Positions 44,650 to 54,196 of a stretch of 64,000 bases of DNA are shown in pieces. Position 1 is the stretch's first letter. Each line of letters starts with the position of its first letter. The position numbers and the translations under genes were made by a program. Source of the stretch: Arthrobacter sp. ISL-95 (lineage in GTDB: Bacteria; Actinomycetota; Actinomycetes; Actinomycetales; Micrococcaceae). The DNA is taken from NCBI RefSeq assembly GCF_018613695.1, contig NZ_JAGGPR010000004.1:60730-124729 (forward strand), given 5' to 3'. The notes under the pieces were generated by a model. That model was not told where the DNA came from and ran no database searches. It saw nothing but the letters and a program-made list of their open reading frames with translations.

Positions 44650-44805
44650 CGCATAACCATAGCTACCGGTTTCACCCGCCTCAGCCGCGCCCGCGAGGGC
44701 AGAACGACGATTCATCCTAGTGTTAGGGCCCGAAAGGGGTGCAGCGCCGAGATTCTCTGTTGCTAACCTCGAGGGGCCGGGTGGAGAGCCGCATCAATCC
44801 CCGCT

Positions 44806-45135
44806 CTACTTGTCCAAGAGGACCTGCATGATCTTCATCGCCGCTTCCTGGCTGCAACGATTTTGGGCCATGATGGCTCCGGCGGCCAGATCAATGGTGG
44901 CCCGGGTTTCCAGGGTGGCCAGGAGGTTCTTTTCCGTCTCAGCCAACTGGTTAAGGCGCTTCCCCACGCGGACCGACTTGGACGCGCGAGTGGAGTAGGC
45001 CTGGCCCGAGTCGACATCCATCTCGGTTAAACCATGGGGCCTGGTGGAGTACAGGTTCAGGCAGACTTCTCCCTCCCCTTCCAATGACAACGGCACGGAG
45101 AGGCTTGACCGCACTCCCTCCTGTACCGCAGTCAT
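44806..45135 (-). pseudogene. GAF-ANTAR protein fragment (minus strand)
   Basis: From an ATG at 45135 the frame reads EGVRSSLSVPLSLEGEGEVC (end of a GAF domain), then a linker, then TRATIDLAAGAIMAQNRCSQEAAM, the beginning of an ANTAR domain, and stops after VLLDK. Both the GAF N-terminus (about 100 residues) and the last third of ANTAR are missing. A remnant of a typical actinobacterial GAF-ANTAR regulator, facing the other ANTAR remnant at 44481. Confidence 0.75.
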
Positions 45136-45596
45136 TCCTTACAAATGGACGGGCCCTGCAAAATCTCCAGGCCCCGATCGGAGGCGGAATGCAGGGTTTG
45201 CTCTTCTTCAGAGCCGATGCATGCTCGAGATTACGGAGGTCACCCCCCCCGTAACAAAGAGATACCTCTCCAGCGGTAATGCGGCGACATTGGGCTTCTC
45301 GGGACGACGCCTGAGCGCAACAAAGAGACCACAATCGTCATCTTCGTCGCACTGGCAGGCGAGGCAGAACCGTGAGAAAAGAATGGTGTCGCAGAATTGC
45401 TTACTTTTACTTAATAGTCAGATTTACTACCCCCGGTTGAGAAGTATTGATCGAAGTTTCAAGAAATTCGCACGTAAATTCCGATTCCCGTTAGCTTTTG
45501 AGGACCCAGTTAATTGTGACCGGGATATCCATCAAAAGCTTTTGGGTGCTTCGCGCAGGAATGCCTTGTCATGCACCCGGACAGAGAGACGCCCGC
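45136..45596. other. Intergenic, no convincing gene
   Basis: 460 bp upstream of the FAD-oxidase gene. The last 200 bp are AT-rich and probably hold its promoter, but I cannot fix the hexamers. Confidence 0.4.
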
Positions 45597-47027
45597 ATGA
45601 CAGCCCAGCAACTCACCCATGAAGACACCGCAATCCACGAACACCCCCGCATCCAGGGCTACATTCGCGAGCTCACCCGACGTGCGAAAGGCATCGAGAT
45701 CCGCGAGCCCGGCACCGGGACCACCCGCTACAGCCACGACGCAGCCACCGCTAAAGCCGCAGCCGCCAGCGGAAAGCCGGGACCCGCCGTCGTGCTTCCC
45801 GCGACGGCGGCTGAGGTTCAGGCAGCGGTAAAACTGGCCGCCGAACTGGGCGTGACCGTGGTGCCGCGCGGGGCTGGGACCGGCCTGTCGGGCGGTGCCA
45901 CCGCCCACGCAGACCAGGTTGTTATTTCCACCGAGAAACTCACCCGCATCATCGAGGTTTCCGCGTTGGACGAAGTGGCGGTGGTAGAACCCGGCGTTAT
46001 CAATGCAGATCTGAATAAGCACCTGAAACCATTCGGACTTTTTTATGCCCCGGATCCAGCAAGTTTCGACATTTCCTCCATCGGCGGCAATATCGCCACC
46101 AACGCAGGCGGGCTGAGATGCGCCAAATATGGGGTGACGCGCGAATCGGTCCTGTCGCTCGACGTCGTCCTGCCCGACGGCAGCCTCATCACAGTTGGCC
46201 ACCGCTCCATCAAAGGCGTTACCGGACTGGATCTGACCTCGTTGTTCGTCGGCTCCGAGGGAATTCTCGGCATCGTCACAAAAGCGACGGTCCGGTTGCG
46301 TCCTATCCCGATCGCCCGCAAAACGGTCAGCGCGTTCTTCAACAGCACGTCAGAGGGCGCCGAGGGTCTCGCAGCCATCACGCTCTCACCGGTACGCCCG
46401 GCCGCCATCGAATTCTTCGACACCCCCAGCCTGGCCAACATCGACGCTCACTCCGGAACCGCGTTGCGGGAACGGGGCGCCGCGTTGATCCTCATCGAAA
46501 TCGACGGCTATGGCATCGGCGACCAGGCCGCCGACCTCGCCACAGCACTCACCGCTGCCGGCGGCCGTGTCACGGTGGAGTCCGACGACGACGGCGTGCG
46601 GCTCTGGGAACTGCGCCGCAGCGGCCGCGGCCTCCCGCAGGACAAGTGGTACATAGGCGAGGACATCGCAGTGCCCAAGTCCCAACTGCCCCAGGTGTAC
46701 GCGGCCTTCCCTGCCTTGGAAGCCCGCTTCGGTGTCTCCATCTCGGCGGTATCGCACGCCGGCGACGGTAACCTGCATCCGTTGATCACCAAAGACAAAA
46801 CGCCCGACGACGGCGCGAACCCGCCAGCCTCCCTCCTGGACGCTGCCACTGAACTCGTGAAGGTTGCGCTTTCCCTTGGCGGGACGGTCACGGGAGAACA
46901 CGGCGTGGGAACCATCAAGCGCGAATGGGCAGCCTTGGAACTTTCAGAGCGTAGCCGAGAGGTGCAGCACGCCATCAAGGCTGCCATCGACCCCCAGCAA
47001 CTTCTCAATCCCGGCAAAGCCATCTAG
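45597..47027 (+). CDS. FAD-linked oxidase, GlcD/D-lactate dehydrogenase type
   Basis: 476-aa flavoprotein. N-terminal PCMH-type FAD-binding domain with PRGAGTGLSGGATAHAD (residues about 82-98) and SIGGNIATNAGGLRC (about 153-167), C-terminal oxidase domain with SAVSHAGDGNLHP and VTGEHGVGTIKREW, which carry the substrate-binding His/Glu. Members oxidise D-2-hydroxy acids such as glycolate, D-lactate or D-2-hydroxyglutarate. The ATG at 45597 follows GAGAGAC; an upstream ATG at 45498 is less likely. It heads a cluster with a peptide-type ABC importer and a PLP enzyme, 57 bp upstream of the binding-protein gene, so its substrate may be imported by that system or produced from it. Confidence 0.9.
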   Translation: MTAQQLTHEDTAIHEHPRIQGYIRELTRRAKGIEIREPGTGTTRYSHDAATAKAAAASGKPGPAVVLPATAAEVQAAVKLAAELGVTVVPRGAGTGLSGGATAHADQVVISTEKLTRIIEVSALDEVAVVEPGVINADLNKHLKPFGLFYAPDPASFDISSIGGNIATNAGGLRCAKYGVTRESVLSLDVVLPDGSLITVGHRSIKGVTGLDLTSLFVGSEGILGIVTKATVRLRPIPIARKTVSAFFNSTSEGAEGLAAITLSPVRPAAIEFFDTPSLANIDAHSGTALRERGAALILIEIDGYGIGDQAADLATALTAAGGRVTVESDDDGVRLWELRRSGRGLPQDKWYIGEDIAVPKSQLPQVYAAFPALEARFGVSISAVSHAGDGNLHPLITKDKTPDDGANPPASLLDAATELVKVALSLGGTVTGEHGVGTIKREWAALELSERSREVQHAIKAAIDPQQLLNPGKAI

Positions 47028-47084
47028 CCGCCCTGCCCGCAGCACTACCCCAACACAATCCCATTACGCATCAGGAGCATCCCC

Positions 47085-48737
47085 ATGAATACCTTCAACA
47101 CCCCCGGGTTCCGCAGACGGGCCTTCCTCGCCGGCCTCGGCGCGCTGTCCACCTCTGCTCTCGTCACGGCCTGCGGCGGTACAACCGCCAGCACAGGTGC
47201 CGGTTCCACCACACCCGTGGATGGCGGCAATGTCACCTTCCTCATCCAGGGTTATGACACCGGTTGGGTTTCCAGTAAGACGTCCATTTCCAGCTACGAG
47301 GGCAACCTGTGGGGCCAGATCACGGACAAGCTGGTGTACGTCAATGAAAAGGGCGAGCTCAGCCCTTGGGTTGCCGAAAGCTGGGAAGAACTCAACGGCG
47401 CCAAGGACTTCACCATCCACCTGAAGCAGGGCGTGACGTTCTCCGACGGCACGCCGCTGGACGCAGCAGCCGTCGTCGCCAACCTCACCGCTTGGGCGAA
47501 GGGCGATTCCACCCGCGGCGTCAGCAAGGTGGGCCTGTTCCCGTCCACCAACTTCGTCTCTGCCGAAGCCACTGACCCAGCCACAGTCAAGGTTTCGTTC
47601 TCCTCCCCCGCACTCGGCTTCATCGCCACACTGGGGTATCACGGCTGCATCCTGCTCTCACCAAAGACGCTCGCACTCCCTGTCGAGGCGCAGGCGGACC
47701 TCAGCCAGGAAATCGGCAGCGGCCCGTTCGTGGTCAAGTCCTGGAAGCAGGGCGACAGCTACGTTCTGGAAAAACGCAAGGACTACAACTGGGGCCCGGC
47801 AGCGCTCGGACACACCGGTCCGGCACGCCTGGACACCATCACGTACAAAGTCATCAAGGACACCTCGGTCCGGACATCGACGGTAGTTTCCGGTCAGGCT
47901 GACGTTGCCTTCAACGTGGAGCCGCAGGAAATCGAGTCACTCAAGGCGCAAGGCTTCACAGTGGGCACGCCGCGCTACCTGGGCTTCGTCGACGGTTTCC
48001 AGGTCAACACCCAGGCCTTCCCCACCAACGACCCCGCCGTCCGCAAGGCCATCCAGCACGGTATTGACCGCGAAGAGATCCTCAAGACCGTCTACACCAG
48101 TGATTGGAATGCCGCTACAACGTTCATCCAGGGCAACGTGCCGGAGGCCGGCGAGTTCAGCGAATCCTTCAAGTTCGACGCTGATAAGGCCAACAAGGTC
48201 CTCGACGAAGCCGGCTGGGCATCCGGCTCGGATGGTTACCGTTCCAAGGACGGCAAGACTCTCGAGTTCACCCTGACGCCCAACCCGTACGTGCCGTCCA
48301 CCAAGGCCGAGGATGAGCTCATCGCGCAGCAGCTCAAAAAGGTGGGTATTAAGGTCAACCTCAAGGTGGTGCACGTCGCCGGCTACGCGGCCGTGCAGGC
48401 CAGCAAGCCGCCGCTGTTCCAAACCTCGCGCAGCTTCGTCGACGTCGGAACGGTCGCCGGAGTCCTGACCAGCCAGAATAAGGGTGAGGACTGGTTCGGT
48501 CTCGGAACCAGCGACCAGAAGCTGAACGACCTTTCCACCGCGATCGCCACGGCTTCGGACCGTGCCTCCCGCGAAAGAGTTGCGGACGAGCTGCAGCAAT
48601 ACGTCCTTGAGCAGGGCTACTTCATCCCTCTCAACCAGCTGGTCCAGCGCCTGTACCTCATCAGCCCCAAGATCAAGGACGTCCAGTACAACGGGCTGGC
48701 GTACGCGAACTTCTACACCGCCTGGATTTCGCAGTGA
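47085..48737 (+). CDS. Family 5 (oligopeptide/dipeptide-type) ABC substrate-binding lipoprotein
   Basis: 550-aa DppA/OppA-type binding protein. Signal peptide RRRAFLAGLGALSTSALVTAC ends in a lipobox (VTAC) and includes a twin-Arg-like RRR. The mature part contains the family motif LSPWVAESWEELNGAKDFTIHLKQGVTFSDGTPL (quoted by positions about 89-122; key core HLKQGVTFSDGTP). AGGAGCATCCCC precedes the ATG. It supplies the adjacent permeases (48734 and 49693) and ATPase (50568). Family 5 proteins also bind heme, nickel, opines and glycosides, so peptides are not certain. Confidence 0.93.
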   Translation: MNTFNTPGFRRRAFLAGLGALSTSALVTACGGTTASTGAGSTTPVDGGNVTFLIQGYDTGWVSSKTSISSYEGNLWGQITDKLVYVNEKGELSPWVAESWEELNGAKDFTIHLKQGVTFSDGTPLDAAAVVANLTAWAKGDSTRGVSKVGLFPSTNFVSAEATDPATVKVSFSSPALGFIATLGYHGCILLSPKTLALPVEAQADLSQEIGSGPFVVKSWKQGDSYVLEKRKDYNWGPAALGHTGPARLDTITYKVIKDTSVRTSTVVSGQADVAFNVEPQEIESLKAQGFTVGTPRYLGFVDGFQVNTQAFPTNDPAVRKAIQHGIDREEILKTVYTSDWNAATTFIQGNVPEAGEFSESFKFDADKANKVLDEAGWASGSDGYRSKDGKTLEFTLTPNPYVPSTKAEDELIAQQLKKVGIKVNLKVVHVAGYAAVQASKPPLFQTSRSFVDVGTVAGVLTSQNKGEDWFGLGTSDQKLNDLSTAIATASDRASRERVADELQQYVLEQGYFIPLNQLVQRLYLISPKIKDVQYNGLAYANFYTAWISQ

Positions 48738-49696
48738 CAGGAGACTACCGGCGCTTTGCTTTGACGCGCGCAGGCCAGGCGATCGTCGTCGTGCTTCTCG
48801 CGTATGTGTTCACGTTCCTGATCATCAGCGTCCTCCCGGGCGATGCCATCACCAATACGCTCAGGGACCCGCAGCACGGACTGAGCGAGGAAGAGATCCA
48901 ACGGATTGTTGCCTTCTACGGCCTGGACCAGCCGGTGGTCGTCCAACTACTGCTGTCCTTGGGGCGCTTCCTAACGGGAGAGCTGGGATTCTCGCTGCAG
49001 TCCAACCTCCCGGTGTCCCAACTGGTGGGTGACGCCCTGCCTTCAACGCTGACGCTGGCAACAACTGCCCTGTTGATCGCCATCATTTTGGCCGTGGCTA
49101 TTGCCTACGGCGCGCAGTATCTGCCCGGCAAGTGGGCTGCAATCGTCCGGTCCATACCGTCGTTCTTCTTGTCGGTGCCCAACTTCGTGATCGGCCTGGT
49201 TCTGATCGAGTTCTTCGCCTTCCGGCTGCACTCGTTTACCACCACCGATCCGAACAGTCCGGTGGCCACGTTGTTCGCGGCGATCACCCTGGCCATCCCG
49301 GTCTCAGCGCCCCTGGCCGAAGTCCTGATCGCCAGCCTGGACCATGAATCCCGGCAGGAGTATGCGGTGGTTGCGCGCTCACGCGGGTTGACTGAGGCAA
49401 GGCTGTTCGCCAAGCACCTGGTGAAGCCTTCGGCCCTGCCGTCGGTGGCCATGGTGGCGCTCATCGTGGGAGAACTGCTGGGCGGTTCGGTGATTACTGA
49501 GACCATCTTCGGCCGGGACGGGATCGGCACCGTGGTCCAAAAGGCAGTAACCGGTGAGGACCAGCCAGTCCTTCAAGCAATCGTTTCCCTGTCAGCCGTG
49601 ATCTTTGTTGCCGTGAACCTGGTGGCTGATCTTGCCTCGCCCCTACTGGATCCACGCGTCAAACTCCGGGAGAGCAAACTCAAGGAGAAGGTGTGA
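48734..49696 (+). CDS. ABC transporter permease, DppB type
   Basis: 320-aa permease starting at GTG 48734, overlapping the binding-protein stop by 4 nt. First helix AIVVVLLAYVFTFLIISVLPG with the typical PGDAI turn; the DppB-type region LVKPSALPSVAMVALIVGEL (coupling loop and helix) and ETIFGRDGIGTVVQKAV near the C-terminus. It pairs with the DppC-type protein at 49693. Six transmembrane helices are expected. Confidence 0.92.
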   Translation: MTGDYRRFALTRAGQAIVVVLLAYVFTFLIISVLPGDAITNTLRDPQHGLSEEEIQRIVAFYGLDQPVVVQLLLSLGRFLTGELGFSLQSNLPVSQLVGDALPSTLTLATTALLIAIILAVAIAYGAQYLPGKWAAIVRSIPSFFLSVPNFVIGLVLIEFFAFRLHSFTTTDPNSPVATLFAAITLAIPVSAPLAEVLIASLDHESRQEYAVVARSRGLTEARLFAKHLVKPSALPSVAMVALIVGELLGGSVITETIFGRDGIGTVVQKAVTGEDQPVLQAIVSLSAVIFVAVNLVADLASPLLDPRVKLRESKLKEKV

Positions 49697-50547
49697 CTGC
49701 CATCCTCAGCAACACGCAGCTTCGCGACGTCGGATCGGCACCTAGGAAACTCACCGCCGGCCTGCCGCCGGCAACCGTCCTCCTGTCCTTCGCAGTGATC
49801 CTCGTGGTCATCCTGTGGTCACTGATCCCGGGCCTCTTCACCTCCCTCAGCCCCGTCACAGGCGATACCGCAAGCAAGTTGGCGGCACCAAGCGCCGCCC
49901 ACTGGTTCGGAACTGACTACCTTGGCCGCGACCAGTACGCCCGGGTGGTTTACGGAACCGCGTCGTCGGTGACAAGTGCCCTGGTGGCTGTGCTCATCGG
50001 GCTCGTGATCGGCAGCATCATTGGCCTCGCCAGTGGGTTCCGTGGCGGCTGGGTGGATGCTGTCCTGGGCCGTTTCGTTGACGTCCTGCTGGCCATTCCC
50101 GGCTTCCTCCTAGCCGTGGTCATCGTCAGCTCGCTGGGTTTCCAGACCATCAACGCGGCCATCGCCACCGGAGTGTCCGCCGTCGCCGTCTTTGCCAGGC
50201 TGATGCGGGCAGAAGTGATGCGGGTCCACAGTGCCACCTTCGTTGAAGCGTCCTACCTCGAGGGCGGAAACCGTCTGCACGCACTGCTGGGACATGTCCT
50301 CCCCAACGCCTACCGGTCAGTGCTGGTCCTGGCGGTGCTGCAGTTCGGCACGTCCATCCTGATCATCGCCTCCCTGGCCTTCCTCGGCTACGGCGATCCA
50401 CCCCCTGCCTCGGACTGGGGACTCCTGGTCGCCTCGGGCAAAACGTACGTCACGGCGCCATGGCTCGTGTACGCACCCGCTTTGGTCATCGTGGCCACCG
50501 TCCTGTCCGTGAACCGCATCAGCCGCTGGCTGCGAAACGCCAAGTGA
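49693..50547 (+). CDS. ABC transporter permease, DppC type
   Basis: 284-aa permease, GTG start overlapping DppB by 4 nt. N-terminal helix VLLSFAVILVVILWSLIPGL, periplasmic region HWFGTDYLGRDQYARVVYG (the DppC family motif HxxGTDxxGRD), coupling loop FVEASYLEGGNRLHALLGHV and C-terminal YGDPPPASDWGLLVASGKTY. All features of a functional partner are present. An ATPase gene follows after 20 nt. Confidence 0.92.
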   Translation: MTAILSNTQLRDVGSAPRKLTAGLPPATVLLSFAVILVVILWSLIPGLFTSLSPVTGDTASKLAAPSAAHWFGTDYLGRDQYARVVYGTASSVTSALVAVLIGLVIGSIIGLASGFRGGWVDAVLGRFVDVLLAIPGFLLAVVIVSSLGFQTINAAIATGVSAVAVFARLMRAEVMRVHSATFVEASYLEGGNRLHALLGHVLPNAYRSVLVLAVLQFGTSILIIASLAFLGYGDPPPASDWGLLVASGKTYVTAPWLVYAPALVIVATVLSVNRISRWLRNAK

Positions 50548-50567
50548 AAATTCGAAAGGACACCGAC

Positions 50568-52265
50568 GTGTCAGCTGACCTATTAACAGTGGAAAGCTTG
50601 TCGATCGCCTACGGTCCCACCGCCGTCGTCCATGACGTCTCGTTTTCGGTGGCCAAAGGCGAGAGCCTGGCGCTGATCGGCGAATCCGGTTCTGGCAAGT
50701 CGACCATCGCCAAAGCCGTCCTGCGGTTGCTTCCCCACGGCGAAGCGACGGCGGCGGGCCGGGTGGCATTGAACGGTCGCGATATTCTGGCCCTGCCCGA
50801 AAAGCAGTTCCGTTCCCTCCGAGGCCGGGAACTCGGGTTTATCCCACAGGATCCGGCGTCTGCGCTCAACCCGGTCCGGACCATCGGCGCCCAGGCACAG
50901 GAAGCCGCGGCGCTGCTCGGCGAAACCGATCCGTCCGTTCGCCGTGGCAGGATCCTGGACGTGCTGGAGCAAGTGGGACTGCCCGATCCCGTGCGGGTGT
51001 ACGACTCCTACCCCCACCAGCTCTCCGGCGGCATGCTCCAACGCGTGCTGATCGCGCTCACCGTACTCCCCCGGCCATCGCTGATCGTGGCCGACGAACC
51101 CACCTCCGCCTTGGACGTCACAGTGCAAAAACTGATCCTGGACATGCTCACCGAGCTCCGCCGGGACTTGGACATCAGCCTGCTGCTGATCACGCACGAC
51201 CTCGCCATCGCGGCCGAACGCGCCGATCAGCTGGTGGTGCTGAAGGACGGCACAGTGCAGGAAAGCGGCCCATCCCGGGACGTCTTCGCCGTACCGCGAA
51301 CGGATTACGCCCGCAGCCTCCAGGCGGACGTGCCTGCTCTTCATCCGGACAGGTACCGGGACCAGCGCACTGCCTTTCGGCCAGTGGACCCAGTGCACGA
51401 CGGCGACTCCCGCACCGGGGATGTTTCCTCACCATCAGCGGGCCTCCAGATTGATGTTCGAGAGGTGACCAAGCGCTTCTCGGCCGGCGGGAAGGACGTC
51501 CTTGCCTGCGACGGCGTGTCCTTCTCCGTGGAACGCGGACGGACGCACGCCCTCGTTGGCGAGTCCGGTTCCGGCAAGACCACTGCCGTGCGGTTGCTGC
51601 TTGGCCTTGAACAGCCCGACGGTGGGCAGATCGCGGTAGCCGGCCAATCGACGTCGGGCAGGTCCCGTGCCGAAGTGCGCGACATCCGCAGGCACCTTCA
51701 GCTCGTGTACCAAAACCCTTTCACGTCGCTGGACCCGACCTGGCGGGTCAGCAGAATCATTCGCGAACCGTTGGACCAGTTCGGTGTGGGGACCAAGCCC
51801 GAGCGTGCCCAGCGCGTTCGCGAGGCGCTGGAGGCTGTGGGTTTACCTTCCGATGTGGCCTCCAGGCGACCTGCGCACCTGTCCGGTGGCCAGCGCCAGC
51901 GGGTTGCGATCGCTCGGGCGCTGGTGGTGAGGCCCGACGTCGTAGTTCTGGATGAGCCGACATCCGCGCTGGACGTGAGTGTGCAGGCTGGGATCCTGGA
52001 GCTGCTGTCCAAACTCCAACGCGAACTGGGCCTGACGTATCTGTTCGTCTCGCACGATCTGGCGCTGGTGAGGCAGGTGGCTGACACCGTTTCTGTCCTG
52101 CGGAAGGGGCAGGTGGTGGAAGACGGAGCGGTGGAAGACATCTTCTCGCGACCGCAACACCCCTATACCCGTGCACTCCTTGACTCGATACCTCTAGCCA
52201 CTCCCGCAGCGGCACTTGACCGGATTGCCACGGAAGACAAACTACTAGCGAAATCCACAGCATGA
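50568..52265 (+). CDS. Fused dual ABC ATPase (DppD-DppF type)
   Basis: 565-aa protein with two nucleotide-binding domains in one chain. First: Walker A GESGSGKST (about residues 39-47), signature LSGGM, Walker B LIVADEPTSALD. Second: Walker A GESGSGKTT (about 331-339), LSGGQRQR, VVLDEPTSALD, and the C-terminal HPYTRALL peptide-transporter tail. The GTG start at 50568 follows GAAAGGACACC; an earlier in-frame start overlaps the permease. It powers import by the neighbouring permeases. The fusion replaces the two usual genes, dppD and dppF. The PLP enzyme gene overlaps its end by 4 nt. Confidence 0.92.
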   Translation: MSADLLTVESLSIAYGPTAVVHDVSFSVAKGESLALIGESGSGKSTIAKAVLRLLPHGEATAAGRVALNGRDILALPEKQFRSLRGRELGFIPQDPASALNPVRTIGAQAQEAAALLGETDPSVRRGRILDVLEQVGLPDPVRVYDSYPHQLSGGMLQRVLIALTVLPRPSLIVADEPTSALDVTVQKLILDMLTELRRDLDISLLLITHDLAIAAERADQLVVLKDGTVQESGPSRDVFAVPRTDYARSLQADVPALHPDRYRDQRTAFRPVDPVHDGDSRTGDVSSPSAGLQIDVREVTKRFSAGGKDVLACDGVSFSVERGRTHALVGESGSGKTTAVRLLLGLEQPDGGQIAVAGQSTSGRSRAEVRDIRRHLQLVYQNPFTSLDPTWRVSRIIREPLDQFGVGTKPERAQRVREALEAVGLPSDVASRRPAHLSGGQRQRVAIARALVVRPDVVVLDEPTSALDVSVQAGILELLSKLQRELGLTYLFVSHDLALVRQVADTVSVLRKGQVVEDGAVEDIFSRPQHPYTRALLDSIPLATPAAALDRIATEDKLLAKSTA

Positions 52266-53464
52266 CCACCCAGACCCTGACTACCGCCCGGCGCCCCGCA
52301 CTGATCGAGGCCTTCACCGCACCGAAGGGATTCGGTGACCAGACGCTGCGGGACCGCAGAGCAGACGCGATCGAACTCCTGGGCGGCATCCCTGATCCCA
52401 GCGTGCTCCCCACAGAGGCGCTGGCCGCCGCTACCTCCCGACTGTTGGCGAAGCCCGGCGTCCCTGCACTCCAATACTCGCGAACGGAAGGTATCTCCCC
52501 ACTACGTGAATGGATCGCCGAACGAGAAGGCGTACAAGTGGACCGGATCCTTATCACCAACGGCGGCTTCCACGGACTCTCCCTGGCCATCCAATCCGTA
52601 GTGGAACGCGGGGACCTGGTGGCGGTGGACAACCCGATCTTCCCGCTGTTCCTGCGGGGGCTTCAGTTGTCCGATGCGCGGACCCTGCCGATCTTCGTGG
52701 GACCGCAGGGTCTCGACGTCGATCACCTCTCGGACCAGTTGCGCGCTGGTGCCCGTCCCTCCGCGCTCTACACGGTGCCGGACTTCCACAATCCTTCCCA
52801 AGGCACGCTTCCCGGACAGGCACGCCAGGAGCTGGTCCGGCTGGCGGAGCACTACGGTTTCGTGATCCTGGCCGACAACCCGTACCGCGAACTCCGTTTT
52901 TCCGGCGAGGAGGAGAGCGTAGAGGAATTCAATACCTCTGACCACGTCCTCCACATCAACACGTTCACCAAGACCCTAGGGCCGGGGCTGCGTCTGGGCT
53001 GGACCGTGGCACCCGAGCGGCTCTCCCGTGATCTCGTCGCCCTGCGGAGCAGGCAGGACTCGCACAGCTCCACGCTGGTCCAGGCGATCGTCGGAGAACT
53101 GGTAACGTCCGATCCCGGGATCTTTGACGCGACACTGAACCGCGCCCGTGCGCTGTACAAGGACCGGGCGGAAACACTTGTCAATGCTCTTCATCGCGAG
53201 GCGCCAGGCGCTTTCGAGACCGTCCTTCCCGACGGCGGGCTCTTCCTCTGGCCCAAACTGTCAGACTCCTCAGTGGACCCAGACCAGCTCGCGACCGATG
53301 CCAGCGCCGAGGGTGTGGAATACCAGCGAGGTTCGTTCTTCCCTTCAGGACCGGGGACCGACGCTGAGCGACACCTACGCCTGGCCTACGGTGACGTTCC
53401 ATCCGCGAAACTTGAGGAAGCGGCAGCACGGCTGGGACGTGCACTGAAAAGGCAGCGGAAGTAG
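52262..53464 (+). CDS. PLP-dependent aminotransferase (2-aminoadipate/MocR-like)
   Basis: 400-aa fold-type I enzyme. Landmarks: IELLGGIPDPSVLP (start as in the LysN/MocR-like group), YSRTEGISPLREWIAEREGV, TNGGFHGLSLAIQSV, TVPDFHNPSQGTLP (the usual QNPTG replaced by HNPSQG), ILADNPYRELRF, and the Schiff-base lysine in HINTFTKTLGPGLRLGW. Coupled to the ATPase gene by 4 nt, so it belongs to the oxidase-importer cluster. It would remove the amino group from an imported compound; the 2-oxo acid product is not identified. The oxidase at 45597 would act on a hydroxy acid, suggesting that opine-like or peptide-like substrates are broken down here. Confidence 0.9.
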   Translation: MTTQTLTTARRPALIEAFTAPKGFGDQTLRDRRADAIELLGGIPDPSVLPTEALAAATSRLLAKPGVPALQYSRTEGISPLREWIAEREGVQVDRILITNGGFHGLSLAIQSVVERGDLVAVDNPIFPLFLRGLQLSDARTLPIFVGPQGLDVDHLSDQLRAGARPSALYTVPDFHNPSQGTLPGQARQELVRLAEHYGFVILADNPYRELRFSGEEESVEEFNTSDHVLHINTFTKTLGPGLRLGWTVAPERLSRDLVALRSRQDSHSSTLVQAIVGELVTSDPGIFDATLNRARALYKDRAETLVNALHREAPGAFETVLPDGGLFLWPKLSDSSVDPDQLATDASAEGVEYQRGSFFPSGPGTDAERHLRLAYGDVPSAKLEEAAARLGRALKRQRK

Positions 53465-53605
53465 ACGCGCGCACTCGGGAGCGATTGGGCGTTGCCTAAC
53501 CGTAGTAAGAGTGCCGCATCCTTCCTATGGTCAGGCTTTAGCGGTTAGGGAGGGGCCTCGGTCTCCCCCAACAGAATCTGGGCAATTCCGTCGTGGATCC
53601 GGAGT

Positions 53606-54196
53606 TCAAGGGCTCCGGATCTTGCGCATGGTATGCAGCAGGGCGGCAGCCTCAGCTTCCCGGTAGCTCTGGCTGGCTTCTTCACCCTGGTGAAACACTG
53701 CGTTGAAGAACAAGCCGTCCCCTATATAGCGGATGGCCAAAGCCAGCTCCGGGCCGACTTCCGCTGCAAGAATCTCCAGCCACTGCTCGTGGACGTACAT
53801 CAGCCTTCCCTGGATCTCGCTCCGCGCCACCTGCGAAAGCCGATTCACGGCCACAAATGCTCTATCCAGCGGCGAGTTGCTCCAGAAAGATGTCTGGAGA
53901 AAGTATGCGACCGGCCCGTCGGGCGCTGCTCTCATGGCGTCGAAATCCTCCGATACCAACTCATCAAACCTTCCGAGCTGTGCCGAAACCAATGCTTCCC
54001 TGTTTGGGAAGTAGTGAAGTAGCCCGCCCTTCGAAACGCCTGCGAACCTCGCAACGGCGTCCACAGTGGCTGCGCGCTCCCCTGACTCTATGAGAATGGA
54101 CTCAAATGGATTCAGCACTCTTTCAGGGATTGAGGCTCTTTCAGCCATATCGGTCCTGAGATGGACCTGCTGGCTTGGCCTGAAGCCTTGGTTCAT
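53606..54196 (-). CDS. TetR-family transcriptional regulator
   Basis: 196-aa regulator with the helix-turn-helix ATVDAVARFAGVSKGGLLHYFPNREAL (about residues 43-69; core VARFAGVSKGGLLHYF). The C-terminal effector domain has no recognisable specificity. The ATG at 54196 has a good GGGAGG site 9 nt upstream; an internal ATG at 54148 is the alternative. It is convergent with the ABC/PLP cluster and has no obvious partner gene. Confidence 0.82.
   Translation of the reverse strand: MNQGFRPSQQVHLRTDMAERASIPERVLNPFESILIESGERAATVDAVARFAGVSKGGLLHYFPNREALVSAQLGRFDELVSEDFDAMRAAPDGPVAYFLQTSFWSNSPLDRAFVAVNRLSQVARSEIQGRLMYVHEQWLEILAAEVGPELALAIRYIGDGLFFNAVFHQGEEASQSYREAEAAALLHTMRKIRSP

Noticed and set aside
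38800..45500. Insertion sequence or transposase as the cause of the decayed region
   Set aside because: I could not recognise a DDE or serine recombinase motif or terminal repeats; the fragments meet without such marks.
45534..45543. AAAAGCTTTT palindrome upstream of the FAD oxidase
   Set aside because: Short, AT-rich and single; likely chance.
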